Positions 8,977 through 17,780 of a stretch of 54,924 nucleotides of DNA are shown here, piece by piece; position 1 is the first letter of the stretch; each line of letters starts with the position of its first letter. Under the pieces are notes generated by a model, which did no database searches, was not told where the DNA came from, and saw only the letters and a list, made by a program, of their open reading frames with translations. The stretch is from JAKJGA01 sp029554345 (GTDB lineage: Bacteria > Spirochaetota > UBA4802 > JAFGJZ01). The translations under genes were made by a program, and so were the position numbers. The stretch is from the NCBI GenBank assembly GCA_035395685.1, contig DAOPBR010000015.1:1-54924 (forward strand). The letters are read 5' to 3'.

Positions 8977-9391
8977 TAATGCTTATTTTACTGTTGAGTG
9001 GTCAGAGCTTATTAAATATGACAAGCATCATGCTTCAAGAGTTCTTCCCGAACTTGCAGGTATACTTTATTTTTACGACCTAAAAGGTAATTTTAAAGAA
9101 GATGTTCTTTGTTTCGGATGCTGGAGAGAAGGTCTCCGTATGGAAATGCGGAATTTGTTTGATTCATATTTCACAAAGTTTCCTTATCTTACTGATGAAC
9201 TTAGAAAAAAAAATCTTTATTATAAGTTTTGTGTTCTCGATTCATCACCTGCGGATATGAAGGATGTGATGTATTTTCTAATAAGCACGAATAAACCTAT
9301 TTTGAATAATCCTGCCGAATTCAGCGATTCAAAACGTTATAGTGAAATATGTGTTGATGAGATAAATCCGAAAACAAAGAAACCGGTTTAA
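8954..9391 (+). CDS. Conserved-looking protein of unknown function
   Basis: I do not recognise a named family. The 145 residues are cytoplasmic in character, without signal peptide or membrane helix. The notable segment is FGCWREGLRMEMRNLFD near residue 55, followed by a Tyr/Phe-rich stretch (KNLYYKF) and an acidic MKDVMYFL element. The early RVLPELAGILYFYDLKG could be the core strand of an alpha/beta domain, and a GIY-YIG-like fold is conceivable but unsupported. The gene overlaps the LON-domain gene by 23 bases and reads tail-to-tail into the next gene on the other strand, with stop codons overlapping by 4 bases (9388-9391). Confidence 0.65.
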   Translation: MKKKVLGDNAYFTVEWSELIKYDKHHASRVLPELAGILYFYDLKGNFKEDVLCFGCWREGLRMEMRNLFDSYFTKFPYLTDELRKKNLYYKFCVLDSSPADMKDVMYFLISTNKPILNNPAEFSDSKRYSEICVDEINPKTKKPV

Positions 9392-10032
9392 TTTTCTGAA
9401 ATTTTAAGGTCTTTCGCGGTATAAATAGAAGAAGTATTCTGTTTAATTGAGAGATATTCAAGAATATATTTCAATCTGCATGCGGCATCCAGAGGTGAAG
9501 AAAATTTGTTATCGGCTACTGAAATGTACTGCTGAATGCTTTTTACATTAATTGAACGGTGTTCGGGATCATCCTTGAAAATATCATTTTTAAAAGTTTT
9601 ATAAGTTTCATATATCGATTTTATGAGATCTTCATTTTTAATGAGATAGGCAAGATATAGATTTGTATCTGAATTTCTAGCATTGCGGGTGAAAAACTTC
9701 AGAATTCTAAAAGTTATTTCCGGCATAAGGTGATTATTTAACAGCAGAATGATTGTTTCTTCAATATCTGATTCTACGATACGCTTGGTGGGATAAGCGA
9801 GGTTTTCAATATAAGGATAACCGGTTTTTGCTTTAAAAAAAGCATACTCGATAAAACGGTCCAAAGGATCTTTCTGCATAAGGTTAATTTCATTTTCTGT
9901 ACTTTCAATTATCAGTTTTGCTTTTGCTTCTAGAGGAAGTTTATTTTTTATAAGCGCATTCATGTTAAGAATGGCTTTGCGTGATTCCTCTGAATCAAAA
10001 TCGTATAATTCTATAATCTTATCACTGTCCAT
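9388..10032 (-). CDS. Helical cytoplasmic protein of unknown function
   Basis: 214 residues, not recognised. The sequence is almost entirely predicted helix with many Leu/Ile/Lys/Asn and no cysteine, no signal peptide and no membrane segment. A repeated-helix pattern (IEETIILLLNNHLMPEITFRIL, LYLAYLIKNEDLI) would suit a HEAT- or TPR-like solenoid, but no repeat signature is clear. There is no Shine-Dalgarno sequence before the ATG, and a TTGACA-16-TATGTC promoter would start transcription on or next to the start codon, suggesting a leaderless message. It is convergent with the preceding gene and divergent from the gene at 10181. Confidence 0.6.
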   Translation of the reverse strand: MDSDKIIELYDFDSEESRKAILNMNALIKNKLPLEAKAKLIIESTENEINLMQKDPLDRFIEYAFFKAKTGYPYIENLAYPTKRIVESDIEETIILLLNNHLMPEITFRILKFFTRNARNSDTNLYLAYLIKNEDLIKSIYETYKTFKNDIFKDDPEHRSINVKSIQQYISVADNKFSSPLDAACRLKYILEYLSIKQNTSSIYTAKDLKISEN

Positions 10033-10038
10033 ATATGT

Positions 10039-10066
10039 GACATAACTAATTGTTGTGAATTGTCAA
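10039..10066 (-). promoter_or_regulatory. Candidate sigma-70 promoter for the 214-residue unknown
   Basis: On the minus strand a perfect TTGACA (10066-10061) is followed after 16 bases by TATGTC (10044-10039), a weak -10. The expected start of transcription is about base 10032, which is the A of the ATG. Support comes from the perfect -35 and the absence of any ribosome site. Confidence 0.4.
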
Positions 10067-10180
10067 GATAATTTGTTTTTTATGATTTGATGTTTTTTGT
10101 TAAACAAGATATGAATTATTGTAAGATGCTATTGTTTGAAATTGACTTGATCTTTTAGCGCAATTAAATAACGTGTAATT

Positions 10181-10501
10181 ATGGAAGAACAGAAAAAAAT
10201 TATCAAGGATTTAATATCTGTCGGAAGAGCGGAAAATCTTCCGGAAAAAGAAAGAGAAGCGAATTTCACGCCTTTTTACGGCATACCGAAAAGAAGCGCG
10301 GCTGATACATCTAAAATAATTATTTTAACAGAAGCTTTTTCAACAGAAAATGAATTTTATGAATTTTCCCTTAAAGATATCGGTCATATTGAAGAAATTG
10401 AAACAATTTCAGATTCTGACGGCAGAAATGCAGTTAAAGTCCGTTTGTGGGTAAAGAAAGGTGCCCGTGCTCTTTCGAGCCGTTCATTCGTAGTTGAGTA
10501 A
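10181..10501 (+). CDS. Small conserved-looking protein of unknown function
   Basis: 106 residues, not recognised as a named family. It starts with a helical KKIIKDLISVGRAENLPEKEREANF segment, continues into FTPFYGIPKRSA, and ends with two beta-like stretches (IEEIETISD, AVKVRLWVKKGARAL). No signal peptide, membrane helix or metal motif is visible. There is no ribosome site: the ATG is preceded by an AT-rich run, with TTGACT at 10142 and a poor TTAAAT -10 that would leave a leader of only about five bases. A 24-base gap separates it from the DedA gene on the same strand. The compact motif-like blocks suggest a conserved protein rather than a chance reading frame. Confidence 0.6.
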   Translation: MEEQKKIIKDLISVGRAENLPEKEREANFTPFYGIPKRSAADTSKIIILTEAFSTENEFYEFSLKDIGHIEEIETISDSDGRNAVKVRLWVKKGARALSSRSFVVE

Positions 10502-10525
10502 CAATGTATTTATTTTGAGGTTTAA

Positions 10526-11167
10526 ATGGACAGTTCTATTTTTGCAATTTTGTCGGACATTCCTGATTATCTTATAACAATGGCTCCTTATCTTCATTTC
10601 GTATCTTTCGGACTGCTGATTCTCGCCGGTTTTAATCTTCCGATTTCAGAAGATGTTGTAATGATAGTTTCAGGCTCGATTGCAGCAACGGTTGTTCCTG
10701 AAAATACTTTTATTATTCTGATTGGATGTTTTCTCGGAGCTTATATCAGTGATATTTTCGTTTATTGTGTAGGCCGTTACTTTTTAAGCTGGGTCATCCG
10801 CCACAAAAGAATGGCGAAAATAATACCCGTAAAAAAAATAAAAACAATGGAACAGTATTTTTCAAAATACGGTGAAAAAACTCTTTTTTTCGGAAGATTT
10901 ATTCCTTTTGGTTTCAGAAATGCGGTGTTTATGACCAGCGGAGTGCTTGGAATGAAATTTCATCATTTTCTTATTATTGATTTTCTGGCATTATGCGCGA
11001 CAACTTCAATTCTTTTTACTCTCGGATATAAGTTCGGCGGGAACTATCAGGTAGTTATTGATTTTGCAAATAAGTTTTATTTTATTCTGTTTCCTGCATT
11101 GATTCTGCTGATCGTTTTATTCATTAGAAAATTCATGAAACACCACCGCGAAAACATACAGGAATGA
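10526..11167 (+). CDS. DedA-family membrane protein
   Basis: Integral membrane protein of the DedA/VTT (SNARE-associated Golgi) family. Family members act in lipid flipping, such as undecaprenyl phosphate or phosphatidylethanolamine, and in membrane homeostasis; which substrate applies here is not visible. The 213 residues contain about five hydrophobic helices. The signature loops are present: GFNLPISEDVVMI near residue 35, GAYISDIFVYCVGRY near residue 72 and FFGRFIPFGFRNAVFMTSGVLGM near residue 112. A GAGG-type ribosome site precedes the ATG. The gene is followed by a promoter-bearing interval that serves the hybrid kinase. Confidence 0.9.
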   Translation: MDSSIFAILSDIPDYLITMAPYLHFVSFGLLILAGFNLPISEDVVMIVSGSIAATVVPENTFIILIGCFLGAYISDIFVYCVGRYFLSWVIRHKRMAKIIPVKKIKTMEQYFSKYGEKTLFFGRFIPFGFRNAVFMTSGVLGMKFHHFLIIDFLALCATTSILFTLGYKFGGNYQVVIDFANKFYFILFPALILLIVLFIRKFMKHHRENIQE

Positions 11168-11207
11168 TCTATAGAAAAAATGCTTTCTTCTAATTGACTG
11201 CTTATAA

Positions 11208-11236
11208 TTGACTTTTTTGTTTGCATCGCATATAAT
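11208..11236 (+). promoter_or_regulatory. Strong sigma-70 promoter for the hybrid kinase
   Basis: TTGACT (11208-11213), a 17-base spacer, then perfect TATAAT (11231-11236). Transcription would begin near 11243, giving a 38-base leader. The element TAATTGACT occurs twice, at 11191 and 11205, as a 14-base-spaced direct repeat over the -35 region, and may be a regulator site. Confidence 0.75.
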
Positions 11237-11280
11237 AGTGTGTTGCAAAACGTCGTTATAAGCGGAGTGCTCGGTTTTAA

Positions 11281-14187
11281 ATGAATAAACGGATTTGCTA
11301 TTTTTCAATAGATTTATCCAATCCTTTCGGCGAAACTCTGCTGAGCAGCGTTTATAAAAGAGTTCATGATTACGGTGATAAACTTTTTGTGGTTCACGGC
11401 GGTATACTTAATTCGCCTCATGAATGGGAAGTCAGACGAAACAGTTTATACGGATATATTGACCCTGATGATTATGACGGCTTTATAATTTCCAGCATAC
11501 TCAGTTTTTCATCTTATGAAGATTCCAGGAAATTTGTTCTCCCGTATTCCAGAAAACCTTTAATCATTATCGGTGAAAAAATTGATTCTATACCTTTTGT
11601 CGGTGTCGACAATTCTGCCGGCTTCAAAGATCTCATTGAGCATATTATAGATCAATCAGTAACTAAGAAAATTGCAGTTATTGCAGGTCCTGTTAATAAT
11701 TATGATTCTTCAGAAAGATTCAATGTTCTGCGAAAAGTAATGGCTTCACGCCAAATCAATTTGCCGGATGAAAATATATATTTCGCGATTTTCAGCGCAG
11801 ACAGTGCAATTGAGGGTGTTCGTGTATTGCTTGATGAGCGTAAAATTAATTTTGATTCGTTAATTTGCTTTAACGACCGAATGGCTATAGGAGCGATGGG
11901 GGAGTTGAAACGCCGCGGTTATCGTATTCCTGAAGATATTCGGTTATCAGGATTTGATAATACTTACGAATCAGAGTTTATGACCCCTCCGCTTACAACT
12001 GTGTCATATCCCATTGAAAAGGTAGGTATCGCGGCAGTTGACGGAATAGAAGCTATTCTTGCCGGAAAGAAAATTGATAAACCGGCAATTTTTCCGACTC
12101 AATTTATCAAAAGAAGATCTTCAGGAAGTATGGAACTGCATGATTTTGATTTTTTCGGATATGACATCAGTTCTTATTTCACTGACGAAAGTGAAATTGA
12201 TTTAGAATATTATATTTCTTTTGCGGATAAACTTTTAACATTTGAAAAGTACGAGTCCGATTATAGAGAGAACATAAAAAAAAGACTCTATCTGTTTTTT
12301 TCAGAAATTGATCTTTCTAAAATGAGCATAATCAATATAATTCTGAAATTCGAATTCATGATTGTTTCAAATTATTCTGAAGAAAATGACCTCCGTTTTC
12401 TTAAAAAATATTTCTTTTATCTTTATCAGATTGCAGAGAAAAAGAATAAAAAAGTGATTTCTGATATTTTGTTTTTCTTGAGCGGATATTGCCGTTCAAA
12501 AATATTGTCTATTGCAGTTAAAGATGCTATTTTAGGCAGAACTGAAGAAGAATATTTGATTCAAATCGGTGAGGATTTAAGTTCTTCTTATGATACTCAA
12601 TCTATAAGAAAGTCGCTTTCAACTTATTGCAAATATATAGGAATAGAAACTTTATTTGTAGTTGTTTACGATGAAAAACATAGGGACAATGCCTATTTAT
12701 CGGTTAGAATAGAAAATCAGCAAAACCTTCCTGTTGATGATTTCAAAAGTTATCCGGCAAAAGATATACTGCCGGAAGAACTTAAAAATAAATATCATGA
12801 GCTTCTTCTTGATGCACTATGTCTCGCTGATGATGATATAGGTTATGTTTTATATAACCTGGGTAATCATCCGAATATTCTTTACAAGAGTCTGCGTAAA
12901 CATATATCCGGAGCGATTAAAGGAAATTCTCTTCTGCGAAAGATTAATGATTATTCTTCAAACCTAGAAAAACTGATCAGCGAGCGTACACAGAAGCTTA
13001 TTTCTGTTAATGAAAATCTTGTCGAAGAAATAAAAAGAAGAGAAGCAGCAGAAAATGAACTGATAAAAAAACGAAATCTTGATTCGTTAGCACTTCTTGC
13101 CGGAGGAATAGCACATGACTTCAATAATATTCTTACAGCTATTGGCGGAAATGTTAATCTTCTGCAGATGAGAAAGGATCAGTCGATATTAAAAAATGAA
13201 ATTCTTTTGAATCAGGTATTATCGGCAGTTGATAAAGCGAAAAATCTTACCCAGCAGCTTTTGACTTTTTCAAAAGGCGGACACCCTGTAAAAAAAACCC
13301 AGCACATTAAACCATTAGTTGAAGAAAGTGCGAAGTTTATTTTAGCCGGAAGCAATGCTAAACCGAAATTCAACTTCATAGTAGAAGATGTTATAGTTGA
13401 TATGGATTCAGGTCAAATCAACCAGGTGTTGAATAATGTAATACTAAATGCTGTTCATTCGATGCCCGGCGGCGGTGAAATAGGAATTATTCTGGATGTA
13501 TATGAAACAGAAAGTGAAAATGAATATGATTTAAGTCCAGGCAGCTATGTCAGAATTTCTATTTCTGATTCTGGCTGCGGTATTCCTGAAAATATTGTTC
13601 ATAGGATATTTGATCCATATTTTACTACAAAGGAAAAAGGTTCCGGCTTGGGACTTTCGACTTCAATTGCAATAGTAAAGAAACATGGAGGAAATATAAT
13701 CGTAAAATCTGTTTTAAACAAAGGAACTGTTTTTAATATATTTCTTCCAGTCTCAAAAGGTGCAGTTGATGTTTCAGAAGCTGTTCACGATAAAAGCTTA
13801 CCTTCAGGAATGTCTTTTCTTGTTCTGGAAGATGATCCAGATATTCAAAAATTGATTATCAATTTTCTTCATAATCTGGGGCAAAAATGCGATATAGTTT
13901 CCGAAGGTTCAGTTGCCCTAGAGCTTTATCTGAAATCAAAAAATTCCGGAAAATATTATGATGCTGTTATACTTGATCTTACAATACCCGGCGGTATGGG
14001 CGGAAAGGATGTGATGGATAAAATTCTTGAAATTAATCCGGATGCTGCTGGAATAGTATCAAGCGGCTATTCTGATGATCCTGTAATTTCAGAGTACCGT
14101 AAATTCGGTTTCAAGGCCATACTTCGAAAGCCCTATCTTATAACTGACCTTAAAAATGCAATAATTGAATCACTGGAAATTAAATAA
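11281..14187 (+). CDS. Soluble hybrid histidine kinase with LacI-type sugar-binding sensor and receiver domain
   Basis: 968 residues with no signal peptide or membrane helix. Residues about 1-275 form a LacI/PBP1-like ligand-binding domain without the DNA-binding helix-turn-helix; RIPEDIRLSGFDNTYESEFMTPPLTTV is typical of that family. A helical linker and a GAF-like stretch (about 430-540) follow, then a coiled coil (about 560-600). The dimerisation helix carries phospho-acceptor His612 in GGIAHDFNN. The HATPase has N-box NVILNAVHSM, G1 DSGCGIP and G2 GSGLGLSTS. The C-terminal receiver has the acidic pair EDD and acceptor Asp899 (VILDLT). There is no output domain, so a phosphotransfer partner must lie elsewhere. 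It is presumably a cytoplasmic sensor of a sugar or related metabolite. A GGAG element lies rather far (about 13 bases) from the ATG. Confidence 0.88.
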   Translation: MNKRICYFSIDLSNPFGETLLSSVYKRVHDYGDKLFVVHGGILNSPHEWEVRRNSLYGYIDPDDYDGFIISSILSFSSYEDSRKFVLPYSRKPLIIIGEKIDSIPFVGVDNSAGFKDLIEHIIDQSVTKKIAVIAGPVNNYDSSERFNVLRKVMASRQINLPDENIYFAIFSADSAIEGVRVLLDERKINFDSLICFNDRMAIGAMGELKRRGYRIPEDIRLSGFDNTYESEFMTPPLTTVSYPIEKVGIAAVDGIEAILAGKKIDKPAIFPTQFIKRRSSGSMELHDFDFFGYDISSYFTDESEIDLEYYISFADKLLTFEKYESDYRENIKKRLYLFFSEIDLSKMSIINIILKFEFMIVSNYSEENDLRFLKKYFFYLYQIAEKKNKKVISDILFFLSGYCRSKILSIAVKDAILGRTEEEYLIQIGEDLSSSYDTQSIRKSLSTYCKYIGIETLFVVVYDEKHRDNAYLSVRIENQQNLPVDDFKSYPAKDILPEELKNKYHELLLDALCLADDDIGYVLYNLGNHPNILYKSLRKHISGAIKGNSLLRKINDYSSNLEKLISERTQKLISVNENLVEEIKRREAAENELIKKRNLDSLALLAGGIAHDFNNILTAIGGNVNLLQMRKDQSILKNEILLNQVLSAVDKAKNLTQQLLTFSKGGHPVKKTQHIKPLVEESAKFILAGSNAKPKFNFIVEDVIVDMDSGQINQVLNNVILNAVHSMPGGGEIGIILDVYETESENEYDLSPGSYVRISISDSGCGIPENIVHRIFDPYFTTKEKGSGLGLSTSIAIVKKHGGNIIVKSVLNKGTVFNIFLPVSKGAVDVSEAVHDKSLPSGMSFLVLEDDPDIQKLIINFLHNLGQKCDIVSEGSVALELYLKSKNSGKYYDAVILDLTIPGGMGGKDVMDKILEINPDAAGIVSSGYSDDPVISEYRKFGFKAILRKPYLITDLKNAIIESLEIK

Positions 14188-16726
14188 GTTTTTTAATTCT
14201 ATTTATTTCATTTAGCGCATCAAGCGGGGTTATCCGGTCAGTATCAAGATTTTTAAGTTCGGCAATTGCTTTACTGTTTTCTCCGAAAAGATCAGGTTCT
14301 TCGTCGATGCTTTTTTTGATTTCCGGACGTTTGAGCTGTGTTTTTTCGTGTTTCCGCAAATATTTTTTTGCGGCTTCAGTGACTTCTTTAGGTATTCCCG
14401 CGAGAGAAGCCACATGAATTCCGTAACTTTTTCCCGTAAATCCCTTAACAACCTTGTGCAGGAACTCAACGCCGTGAACTGTTTCTTTTACCGAGACTGT
14501 AAGATTTTCTATGGTTCTTCCGTCCTCAAGTGCGGTTAGTTCATGATAATGTGTTGCGAACAGTGTTTTTGCTTTTATATTCCATGCTATAAATTCTACA
14601 ATACCCTGGGCTATGGACATGCCGTCATAGGTTGAAGTTCCTCTTCCTACTTCATCCATTACAATCAATGATTTTTCTGTGGCGCTGTTTAATATGGAAG
14701 CAGTTTCGGTCATCTCTACAAGAAAAGTTGATTCTCCTCTTGCTATATTGTCAAACGCGCCTATTCTTGCAAAAACCCTGTCGCAGACCGGCAGTTCTGC
14801 ATTTTCAGCAGGAACAAATGAACCGGTTTGAGCAAGAATCTGGATTACAGCTGCCATTCGTATGTATGTAGATTTACCCGCCATATTCGGACCGGTTATT
14901 ATTTTTAAAACGGCATCCTCGGAAAATTCTACATCGTTCGGGATAAAAGGTTCGCCTTTAAGAAAACTCTCAACTACAGGATGCCTTCCGTTTTTTATTT
15001 TAAGTTCATTGCCGGTTATTTCCGGACGGACATATTTATTCTCAAGTGCGCATTGAGCAAGAGAAGCGTAAAAATCAATTTGTGCAAAAAATTCAGCTGT
15101 CGCAAAAATATTATTCTTTTCGGATAATACTTTCTGTCTGACTTGTTCAATTAATTTCTTTTCGAGTTCTGCCGCCTTTTCTCCGCTTGAAAGCGCATCT
15201 GTCTCAAAAAGCTGAAGCTTTTGAGTGGTGAAACGTTCAGCATTAACAAGGGTTTGTTTTCTAAGATAATCTGACGGTGCCTTCTCTGATTGACCTTTGC
15301 TGATTTCAATATAATAACCGTAAACTTTATTATAGCGGATTTTAAGAGAGGGTATACCCAGTCTATCTTTTTCTTCTGATTCATATTTTAAAAGAAAATC
15401 TTTTGCGTCATTTTTGAGAGAGTATAATCTGTCCAGTTCGGAGTCGTAGCCTTGATTTATAACACGGCCTGATTCTACAGAAATTGCAGGTTCATTCATT
15501 ACGGCATTATCAATCAAAGATATCAGTTCATGGTGTTCATTAAGAAGTTCGGCAACATCTTTGAAATGATTTGTTGAAGCCAGAAGTTTTTTGAAAACCG
15601 TAGAATTTTTCAGCGACTCGGATAGATTTACAAAATCAGCGGGGATATACTTGTTAACGCTAATTCTTGAAAATATTCTTTCTATGTCGCGTATTGCAGA
15701 TAAAGCCGTTCTTATGTTTGAAAGAAGAGAGTGATTGGAAAAGAGTTCTTCGACCTTATCAAGCCTCTTATTTATCTCTTTTTTTGCTGAAAGCGGACGC
15801 AAAATTGATTTCTCAAGGTAGCGTTTTCCTGCAGATGTTTTTGTTTTGTCAATAATTGAAACAAGAGATCTGGCTTTTGTCCCGTCAGCCTGCGAGTTTA
15901 TTATTTCGAGATTGCTGATTGCGGATTCATCAAGTATCATTTCAGAGTCAGTGCTTTCGAACTTAGGCATCTTAAGAATGTCTACGGCATCTCTGCTTCT
16001 AGATTTGATATATTCGATTAATGAACCAGCCGCGGTAATTTCGTATTTTTCATTGAGATTTATCCCTTTGAGGCTGGTAATTTTAAGTGCGGAGAGTATT
16101 CTTTCTCTTAGATATTCCTCATCATAAAGCCATTCGCTTATAGATGCCGGTTTTATATTTTTAATCTTGAGATAATTGAAAAAGCGGTCATCAGCTTTTC
16201 CTGTAAGGTCATAAAATAATGATTCGACCGGATTATATTTTGATAACTCGCCTCTGAATGAATCGTAAGAATTGTCAATAACGCTTATGAAAAAATCACC
16301 CGTAGAAATATCGGCTGCGGCAATAGCTGTTTTGTTTTCGGAAATAATAATTGATGTGATGAAATTATTTGATTCAGAGGAAAGCAGATTCGGTTCGGTA
16401 ACTGTTCCGGGTGTAATTATTCTGACAACTTCACGTTTGACTATTGTTCCGTCGCTTGGAACGGATTCAGTTTGTTCGCATATAGCGACATTGCAGCCTG
16501 ATTTTATGAGGCGCTGAATGTAGTTTTCTGAAGCGTGATACGGCACTCCGCACATCGGAGTTTCGTGGCGTTTGGTAAGCGCGATATCAAGAATGGATGA
16601 AGCTTTTTTTGCATCATCAAAAAACATTTCATAGAAATCACCCAGACGGAAAAAAAGAATTTCGTCAGGATGCTTGTCTTTTATTTCGAGATACTGTCTC
16701 ATTAACGGGGTAAGCTTCTGTTCCAT
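14180..16726 (-). CDS. mutS: DNA mismatch repair protein MutS
   Basis: MutS1-type mismatch-recognition ATPase, 848 residues from the chosen start. Domain I has LTPLMRQYLEIKDKHPDEIL and the mismatch-contact motif GDFYEMFFDDA (the F-x-E motif). Domains II-IV follow. The ATPase has Walker A TGPNMAGKST, Walker B LIVMDEVGRGTSTYDG and the helix-turn-helix near the end. An upstream in-frame start at 16777 exists, but ATG 16726 is preferred because GGAG lies six bases before it and MEQKLTPLM is the usual family start. It lies one base after the stop of the SPOR gene, so it belongs to the minus-strand operon. The last 8 bases overlap the hybrid kinase end in convergent orientation. Confidence 0.96.
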   Translation of the reverse strand: MEQKLTPLMRQYLEIKDKHPDEILFFRLGDFYEMFFDDAKKASSILDIALTKRHETPMCGVPYHASENYIQRLIKSGCNVAICEQTESVPSDGTIVKREVVRIITPGTVTEPNLLSSESNNFITSIIISENKTAIAAADISTGDFFISVIDNSYDSFRGELSKYNPVESLFYDLTGKADDRFFNYLKIKNIKPASISEWLYDEEYLRERILSALKITSLKGINLNEKYEITAAGSLIEYIKSRSRDAVDILKMPKFESTDSEMILDESAISNLEIINSQADGTKARSLVSIIDKTKTSAGKRYLEKSILRPLSAKKEINKRLDKVEELFSNHSLLSNIRTALSAIRDIERIFSRISVNKYIPADFVNLSESLKNSTVFKKLLASTNHFKDVAELLNEHHELISLIDNAVMNEPAISVESGRVINQGYDSELDRLYSLKNDAKDFLLKYESEEKDRLGIPSLKIRYNKVYGYYIEISKGQSEKAPSDYLRKQTLVNAERFTTQKLQLFETDALSSGEKAAELEKKLIEQVRQKVLSEKNNIFATAEFFAQIDFYASLAQCALENKYVRPEITGNELKIKNGRHPVVESFLKGEPFIPNDVEFSEDAVLKIITGPNMAGKSTYIRMAAVIQILAQTGSFVPAENAELPVCDRVFARIGAFDNIARGESTFLVEMTETASILNSATEKSLIVMDEVGRGTSTYDGMSIAQGIVEFIAWNIKAKTLFATHYHELTALEDGRTIENLTVSVKETVHGVEFLHKVVKGFTGKSYGIHVASLAGIPKEVTEAAKKYLRKHEKTQLKRPEIKKSIDEEPDLFGENSKAIAELKNLDTDRITPLDALNEINRIKKLI

Positions 16727-16727
16727 C

Positions 16728-17780
16728 TCATTCTCCGCTATAATATTCATTTTTTCCGTTTTTTCTGACAAGCACAATATGGCCGTTAAATCCGAGCTCT
16801 TCGGAAAGGCGTATTTTTATATCCAGTGCATCCTCCGGGCTTGAAAAGTTTCCGATATAAATCGCAAATTCTCTCGGCCGCTTAACGATTACAGAGCTTC
16901 CGTAGTCTTTTCGTATTTCAACGCGAATTTTTTTTGCTTCGGCAAGATTATAGAAAGGACCGATTTCAACACAATAGTATTCTCCGCCGTTGATTGATGT
17001 TATTTCTCTGGAAGGTGATATGTCAATTACGTCTTCAGAAATGGAGAGATATCTGTTTACCAAAACGGGTTTGAGCGGCATTAGCTGTGTAATTCTTTTT
17101 TTTGAAGAAAAGGCTTCCGGAGATTTCGGAAACAATTTGATGACATCGGAATACGCTGAAAAAGCTTCATTAATTTTTTTGCTTTTTTCAAGGATGTTTC
17201 CAGCAAAATAGAGATCGGCAGGATTATTTTTGGCGTTTGCAATAAAGCTTCTTTTGTGATAATTTCTGTATTGGGCGTAATCAGAAAGAATTAAACCGGT
17301 AATGTTTTCTTTGCGGATAATCTGTTCTGCTTTTGCATAATCCTGTGAAAGAAGATATGCTTTTATCAAAAGTACCGAAATATCCTTTCTGTATTTCCCC
17401 TTCGGGAAAAGATAAAGATAGTCGTTAGATTGTCTGATGAGTGAATCAATTTTATTGGATAAGTATAGAATTCCGCAGATTCTGAAATAAGCGGTTTCCG
17501 TAAAATCACTTTTCTTATAGAGGCGGATAAAAATGAGATAATCATTTTCGCTTTTCTGCAAATTGGTTTCAGTTTCAGCGGAGAAAAAACGCACTATGTC
17601 AAGGTTTTTGCTCTTCGGGTATTTTTGTATGAAATCATTTCCGAGTTTGCGGGTATAAGTGTTGTTATTAAATGCTTTTGAAAGATCTATAAGATCACTT
17701 TTCTCATCGGCTAAAATGCTGCGGCTATATAACGCGAGTACCGATAAGAGCAGAACCTTTAACGGAATCAATTTTAACAT
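16728..17780 (-). CDS. Exported TPR-like protein with C-terminal SPOR domain
   Basis: 350 residues. An N-terminal signal peptide (MLKLIPLKVLLLSVLALYS) is followed by tetratricopeptide-like helices at about residues 30-240 (for example YFRICGILYLSNKIDSLI). A C-terminal SPOR-type domain at about residues 268-345 has the two tandem half-repeats YYCVEIGPFYNLAEAKKI and FAIYIGNFSSPEDALDI. SPOR domains bind denuded glycan strands of septal peptidoglycan, so a periplasmic or septal role is likely. The first 56 bases overlap the end of miaB in another frame. The ATG is supported by a GGGA element upstream and by the signal peptide. Its stop is 1 base from the mutS start, which suggests strong coupling although the functions are unrelated. 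Confidence 0.8.
   Translation of the reverse strand: MLKLIPLKVLLLSVLALYSRSILADEKSDLIDLSKAFNNNTYTRKLGNDFIQKYPKSKNLDIVRFFSAETETNLQKSENDYLIFIRLYKKSDFTETAYFRICGILYLSNKIDSLIRQSNDYLYLFPKGKYRKDISVLLIKAYLLSQDYAKAEQIIRKENITGLILSDYAQYRNYHKRSFIANAKNNPADLYFAGNILEKSKKINEAFSAYSDVIKLFPKSPEAFSSKKRITQLMPLKPVLVNRYLSISEDVIDISPSREITSINGGEYYCVEIGPFYNLAEAKKIRVEIRKDYGSSVIVKRPREFAIYIGNFSSPEDALDIKIRLSEELGFNGHIVLVRKNGKNEYYSGE

Noticed and set aside
16727..16777. N-terminal 17-residue extension of MutS
   Set aside because: It would run through the SPOR gene end, and ATG 16726 has an ideal GGAG site and matches family starts.
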